Source: Flammula alnicola
Taxonomy: Eukaryota > Basidiomycota > Agaricomycetes > Agaricales > Strophariaceae
Assembly (NCBI GenBank): GCA_015499995.1
Contig: JADNRV010000605.1
Location: 1-22,490, forward strand
Direction of reading: 5' to 3'
Length of the DNA stretch: 22,490 nucleotides
Shown here: positions 19,819 to 22,490 of the stretch, in pieces
Position numbering within the stretch: position 1 is the stretch's first letter
Layout of the letters: each line of letters begins with the position of its first letter
Made by a program: the position numbers and the translations under genes
The notes under the pieces: generated by a model
What the model saw: only the letters and a program-made list of their open reading frames with translations
Database searches by the model: none
What the model was told of the DNA's origin: nothing

Positions 19819-20205
19819 TTATGACATATCGGGGATTTGTCCCGCGTCTTGCCTGTTCTTTGCCTTCCATTGACGCGTGATAGCGCTATAGCAGTTGGGG
19901 CAAATATGGTGGGCAAGCTTCACCGAACCACAACCAGGGCAATTGGTGATGTCTGAACAAGGAGCAAAACAGGTGGAACAACTGTTAATACAGAGGTCTT
20001 CTGAGAACCTAGATTCTGCGCGTACTTTGCTTGTCTTTCAGGCCCTTGTTCGCACTCCTCATAGCTTTCCGCGAATGTGATGTTTCGATTTTGGGACGGC
20101 GAGAAGGAAAGGAGGGAAGAGGTCAAGGAGTGATTGCAGTGAGGGCATCGACCATGATAGTCCTGGTACGCTGAGCGACGCTGAAGCAAGTACGGGGGAA
20201 GCCAT
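19819..20205 (-). CDS. mrpl32: Mitochondrial ribosomal protein bL32m, with an apparent one-base frame break
   Basis: Two exons, 20205-20026 and 19952-19819, separated by a 73-nt GT-AG intron. The protein would be about 104 aa if the frame were continuous. bL32m is a large-subunit component of the mitochondrial ribosome. The first exon begins MASPVLASASLS and contains LLDLFPPFLLAVPKSK, then continues in another frame as TSHSRKAMRSANKGLKDKQ. The second exon carries the zinc-ribbon sequence NCPGCGSVKLAHHICPNC, four cysteines in two CxxC pairs, ending QIPDMS. The two parts of exon 1 join only if one base is missing near 20083-20085 (a run of three A on the minus strand). This may be an assembly error or a true mutation. 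A second start candidate just downstream (MPSLQSLL) is in the same frame. It is divergent from NDUFA5. Confidence 0.8.
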
Positions 20206-20382
20206 TTGGCAAACAGAGAAAGCCTTATTGAAGGAAACAAGGATTGTGTCTGTCTTAGAGCGAGGGCGCCATGGTAGAGAGCAAGAAATTAAAATTGATA
20301 CTCCGACGCGCTTGCTCTGACGTGACTTGCAACTACGCTCAGTCTCAACTTGAACTCGCTGTCGTCGTCTCCGTCGTTCTCA
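20206..20382. promoter_or_regulatory. Compact bidirectional promoter between bL32m and NDUFA5
   Basis: Only 177 nt separate the start codons of two divergent genes, both for mitochondrial proteins. The segment must hold both promoters and leaders, which makes shared regulation plausible. I identified no specific factor site. Confidence 0.55.
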
Positions 20383-20829
20383 ATGTTCCGCACTCGTCCT
20401 CTATTCCAGCTCCTCAAACGGACGACTGGTATTCACGGCTCCAAGTCCACGGCGATCCCTCCCAGAACTCGTGAAAACCTACGAATCAACACTCTCCGCA
20501 CTCTCAGCCATCCCGCAAACATCCGTCTACCGACAAGGTGTCGAAGCACTTGTACGGAATAAACTCAACATCGTAAAAAATGCGAACGGGGATATTGTTG
20601 CTGCAGAGAAACAACTGAACGAGGGTCAGATTGAGGAATCGTTGGACATTGCTTCGGACGAGCTATCGCTGGCCGCCAAGATGGTGGAATGGAAAGCGTA
20701 AGTGAAGATTGGTTGTACATATTCCTTGTACGCGTATCTTATGGTTTACTACACAGTTGGGAACCTTTGGAGGATAAGCCAGAGCCAGGACAATGGGAAT
20801 ACGTTGGGAAGACTACTACTTCATCATGA
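20383..20829 (+). CDS. ndufa5: Complex I subunit NDUFA5 (fungal 29.9-kDa-type / B13), with two apparent frame breaks
   Basis: Two exons, 20383-20697 and 20757-20829, with a 59-nt GT-AG intron; about 129 aa if frames are joined. NDUFA5 is an accessory subunit in the peripheral arm of mitochondrial NADH:ubiquinone oxidoreductase. The sequence runs MFRTRPLFQLLKRTTGIHG (frame 1), LQVHGDP (frame 2), then LPELVKTYESTLSALSAIPQ, SVYRQGVEAL, EGQIEESLDIASDELSLA, KMVEWKAWEPLEDKP and GQWEYVGKTTTSS (frame 3). The joins match the family only if one base is missing near 20439 and another near 20457-20459, both in C-containing runs. The rest of the gene is well conserved. Assembly error is the simplest explanation, but a pseudogene cannot be excluded from sequence alone. 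Confidence 0.82.
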
Positions 20830-20954
20830 CCTCGCCATTGTAATTTATTCCCGCACTTTCCGAACGCACTAGAGTAAACTCGAAATGAATCTCTGAGCAA
20901 GACACAAACTACAAAGTAAAAGCAAAGACCATGGAGCTCTGAATTATGAACGCC

Positions 20955-20979
20955 AAAAAATTATCATAAACGCCAAAAA
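20955..20979 (-). terminator. RNA polymerase III terminators of tRNA-Ser
   Basis: On the minus strand, a run of five T (20979-20975) lies just after the tRNA 3' end and a run of six T (20960-20955) follows. Both sit in near-identical TTTTTGGCGTT blocks, so the second looks like a duplicated backup terminator. Confidence 0.75.
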
Positions 20980-20981
20980 TT

Positions 20982-21074
20982 CGCTGGAAGCAGGATTTGA
21001 ACCTACGCGGTGAAACACCAAGTGATGAGTTTGAAAGTTCAAATCACTCGCCTTAACGACTCGGCCATTCCAGC
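20982..21074 (-). tRNA. tRNA-Ser(UGA) with an 11-nt intron
   Basis: The minus strand folds as a type II tRNA. The acceptor stem GCTGGAA pairs with TTCCAGC, with discriminator G at 20982. The D arm is GCCG/GGC with the GGCCGAGT...TTAAGG A-box. The anticodon stem is AGTGA/TCACT. Anticodon TGA lies at 21041-21039, and an 11-nt intron at 21037-21027 begins one base 3' of it. A long variable arm (GGTG/CACC) is typical of serine. The T arm is GTAGG TTCAAAT CCTGC. It reads UCA and related serine codons. Confidence 0.93.
21027..21037 (-). other. tRNA-Ser intron
   Basis: These are the eleven extra bases of the anticodon loop after removal of the standard seven. Their location after position 37 is the standard place for eukaryotic nuclear tRNA introns cut by the tRNA splicing endonuclease. 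Confidence 0.85.
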
Positions 21075-21220
21075 CACGATAATTTCTCGCTCTCGAATAC
21101 TCACAACCCGGTCAGTCTTTTTTCTTCCTTCTCATTTGTGCTCACGGACCCTCTTAACACTTGTTTTGCAAACTCCTTCACGGTTCCGCTGCCTAGAGCA
21201 GCTTTCGCATTCCATCTGTC

Positions 21221-21897
21221 ATGGACTCTTTAATCCCCTTTACAACGTCGGGCTCCCTGGTGGATTGTGTGGACAGTACGTCTGCCCAAAGTCATCGCGC
21301 TTCTCCAGTTCCGTCCTGAGCAAACCTCCTCTTCCCTCTTTGCATCCCAACCTCGACCACACCACCGTCCCTCTTTCCTTCGCTCGGCATGCTGCATTTT
21401 GCCCAGGAAAGATGCTAGTAATCCTACGCGATGGCAGGAAACTACACGGTGTCCTGCGTTCATATGATCAATTCGGTGAGGTTCTTGATTTTGACACCCT
21501 AGAGCTCTGCAACGGTAACTCATTAATTCTTCATCTACAATAGCCAATCTCGTGCTAGAAGACACTGTCGAACGAATATACCACGGAAATGCCTTTGCAG
21601 AGAGCTGGCATGGCCTCTTCATCATTAGAGGCGAGAACGTGGTGCTGCTCGGCGAAATTGTGCGTCCCAAGATCTGTGCACCTGTCCATCTCACGGCTTA
21701 AACCTCGCTGCCTGCTTTTTTACTAGGATCTGGACAGAGAAGAAGACGTCCCCCTGAAACAAGTCGACTACAACGTCCTTATAGCGTATCACAAGCAAGA
21801 CGCCGAGACCAAAAAAGAACGTGAAGAGGCAAAATCACAAATCCTATACGAGCAAAAAGGATTTTGCAAAGAGGGCGGCGAAGGCGACGGGTACTGA
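21221..21897 (+). CDS. lsm1: Sm-like protein LSM1
   Basis: Four exons, 21221-21275, 21407-21475, 21544-21659 and 21727-21897, give 136 aa. LSM1 defines the cytoplasmic LSM1-7 ring that binds the 3' end of deadenylated mRNAs with Pat1 and promotes decapping. The Sm1 motif spans VILRDGRKLHGVLRSYDQF and ANLVLEDTVER, residues about 23-52. The Sm2 motif is GLFIIRGENVVLLGEI (65-80), with IIRGENV at 68-74. The C-terminal tail is charged (DLDREEDVPLKQVDYNVLI..., KKEREEAK) as in LSM1 rather than LSM8. Intron 1 is 131 nt, about twice the local average and pyrimidine-rich; the others are 67-68 nt. The tRNA-Ser 5' end lies 146 nt upstream on the other strand, so the two promoters share this gap. Confidence 0.93.
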
Positions 21898-22427
21898 TAT
21901 ACAGCTCCACCTCTTCCGCGATTGTAGGATCTTTATCGTGTCGATATGGCCGTCATCCACACAGCAGGCTACCTTAGGTGTTCAGGTTAGATTTTCTTAA
22001 CGCCAGACCGAACAGACATGATTGTAAAATATATTATCTATACACACAAGTTATCACTTGCAAGAAGCTGGGGCGAGATGCCGATATGAGCTACATAAGC
22101 ACGACTTATACACGCTAATGGAGAATGAGGCGACGAAGACAACAGCAAGCAAGATGCATTACGATGCCAAAAAGAAGAAAATGAAATCATGAAATGAACT
22201 TGAGGAGAAAATAAAATGAAACAAGAACAAGAAACCAAAAGGGCGAGTATGGTGTGTGGATGGAGGTAGGAAGATGAGGGTGCGTCTATGAAAACATATG
22301 TACATGCAATAATACATGTCCTTCATCAATGTTCGTGGTCAGGATCATGCATGGGCCATTAGAATAATAGCGTGGTCAAAACAAAAAAAAGGAGAACAGA
22401 AGTCAAGACAGAAAGAAAGCAAAGAAA
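21898..22427. other. Convergent 3' region between LSM1 and the right-edge gene
   Basis: A 530-nt region between two convergent stop codons. The plus strand is purine-rich from about 22100 onward. It most likely consists of two 3' UTRs. A 66-codon minus-strand frame (22238-22038) begins inside it but shows no family signal. No RNA gene was recognised. Confidence 0.5.
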
Positions 22428-22490
22428 TCAAGAGGCAGGAGCCTTTCGCTTCTTGCCCTTTTTCACCGTATCGCTTGTCGAAGCCGCTCT
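22428..22490 (-). CDS. C-terminal end of an unidentified gene (partial)
   Basis: The minus strand carries an open frame entering from the right edge and ending at TGA (22430-22428). It encodes 20 visible residues with a strongly basic end, VKKGKKRKAPAS. The tail resembles a nuclear localisation or nucleic-acid-binding terminus. The family cannot be told from this fragment. The reading frame was chosen because it is the only one giving a coherent charged tail with a stop near the purine-rich 3' region. Confidence 0.45.
   Translation of the reverse strand, partial: RAASTSDTVKKGKKRKAPAS

Noticed and set aside
20429..20447. A tiny intron that would fix the NDUFA5 frame
   Set aside because: The GT to AG span is about 17 nt, far shorter than any local intron and of the wrong length modulo three, so it cannot repair the frame.
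21276..21406. Intronic snoRNA in the long LSM1 intron
   Set aside because: The intron is long for the region, but I found no C-box (TGATGA-type) with matching D-box or H/ACA hairpins; it is simply pyrimidine-rich.
1..22490. CRISPR arrays, transposons or terminal inverted repeats
   Set aside because: No regularly spaced repeats, transposase motifs or long terminal repeats were seen; the only repeats are the short ones listed.

Overview
The window is nuclear DNA of a filamentous fungus, most likely an agaricomycete-type basidiomycete. The basis is many short GT-AG introns (about 48-73 nt), tight gene spacing and fungal-type proteins. No genus is claimed. Most genes were rebuilt by hand from reading-frame continuity, splice sites and remembered family motifs. 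No database search was possible.

Layout. An undefined left edge (1-397) is followed on the minus strand by a stand-alone SRA/YDG-domain protein (398-2078, 11 exons), a SEC9/SNAP-25-type t-SNARE (2726-3911) and the U3 snoRNP protein MPP10 (4266-6723). On the plus strand come a four-helix SUR7/PalI-like membrane protein (7472-8412) and two tandem polysaccharide lyase family 8 (PL8) genes (9044-11818 and 12614-15781). Converging on the second PL8 gene is ribosomal protein uS3/RPS3 (15920-16873, minus), then a 3-ketoacyl-CoA thiolase (17531-19318, minus). A divergent pair of mitochondrial genes follows: bL32m (19819-20205, minus) and the complex I subunit NDUFA5 (20383-20829, plus). Next are an intron-containing tRNA-Ser(UGA) (20982-21074, minus), LSM1 (21221-21897, plus) and the C-terminal end of an unidentified minus-strand gene (22428-22490).

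Most genes are core housekeeping: ribosome assembly (MPP10, RPS3), mRNA decay (LSM1), secretion (SEC9), and mitochondrial translation, respiration and beta-oxidation (bL32m, NDUFA5, thiolase). The accessory part is the secreted PL8 pair, a tandem duplication whose copies share most intron positions but differ at two. Both copies keep the His and Tyr expected at the lyase active site.

The most notable structures are very small exons (17 and 18 nt in the SRA gene, a conserved 10-nt exon in both PL8 genes, an 18-nt terminal exon in SEC9), a probable GC-AG intron in MPP10, and three single-base frame breaks clustered in the two adjacent mitochondrial genes. I found no CRISPR array, transposon or clearly novel multi-gene system.
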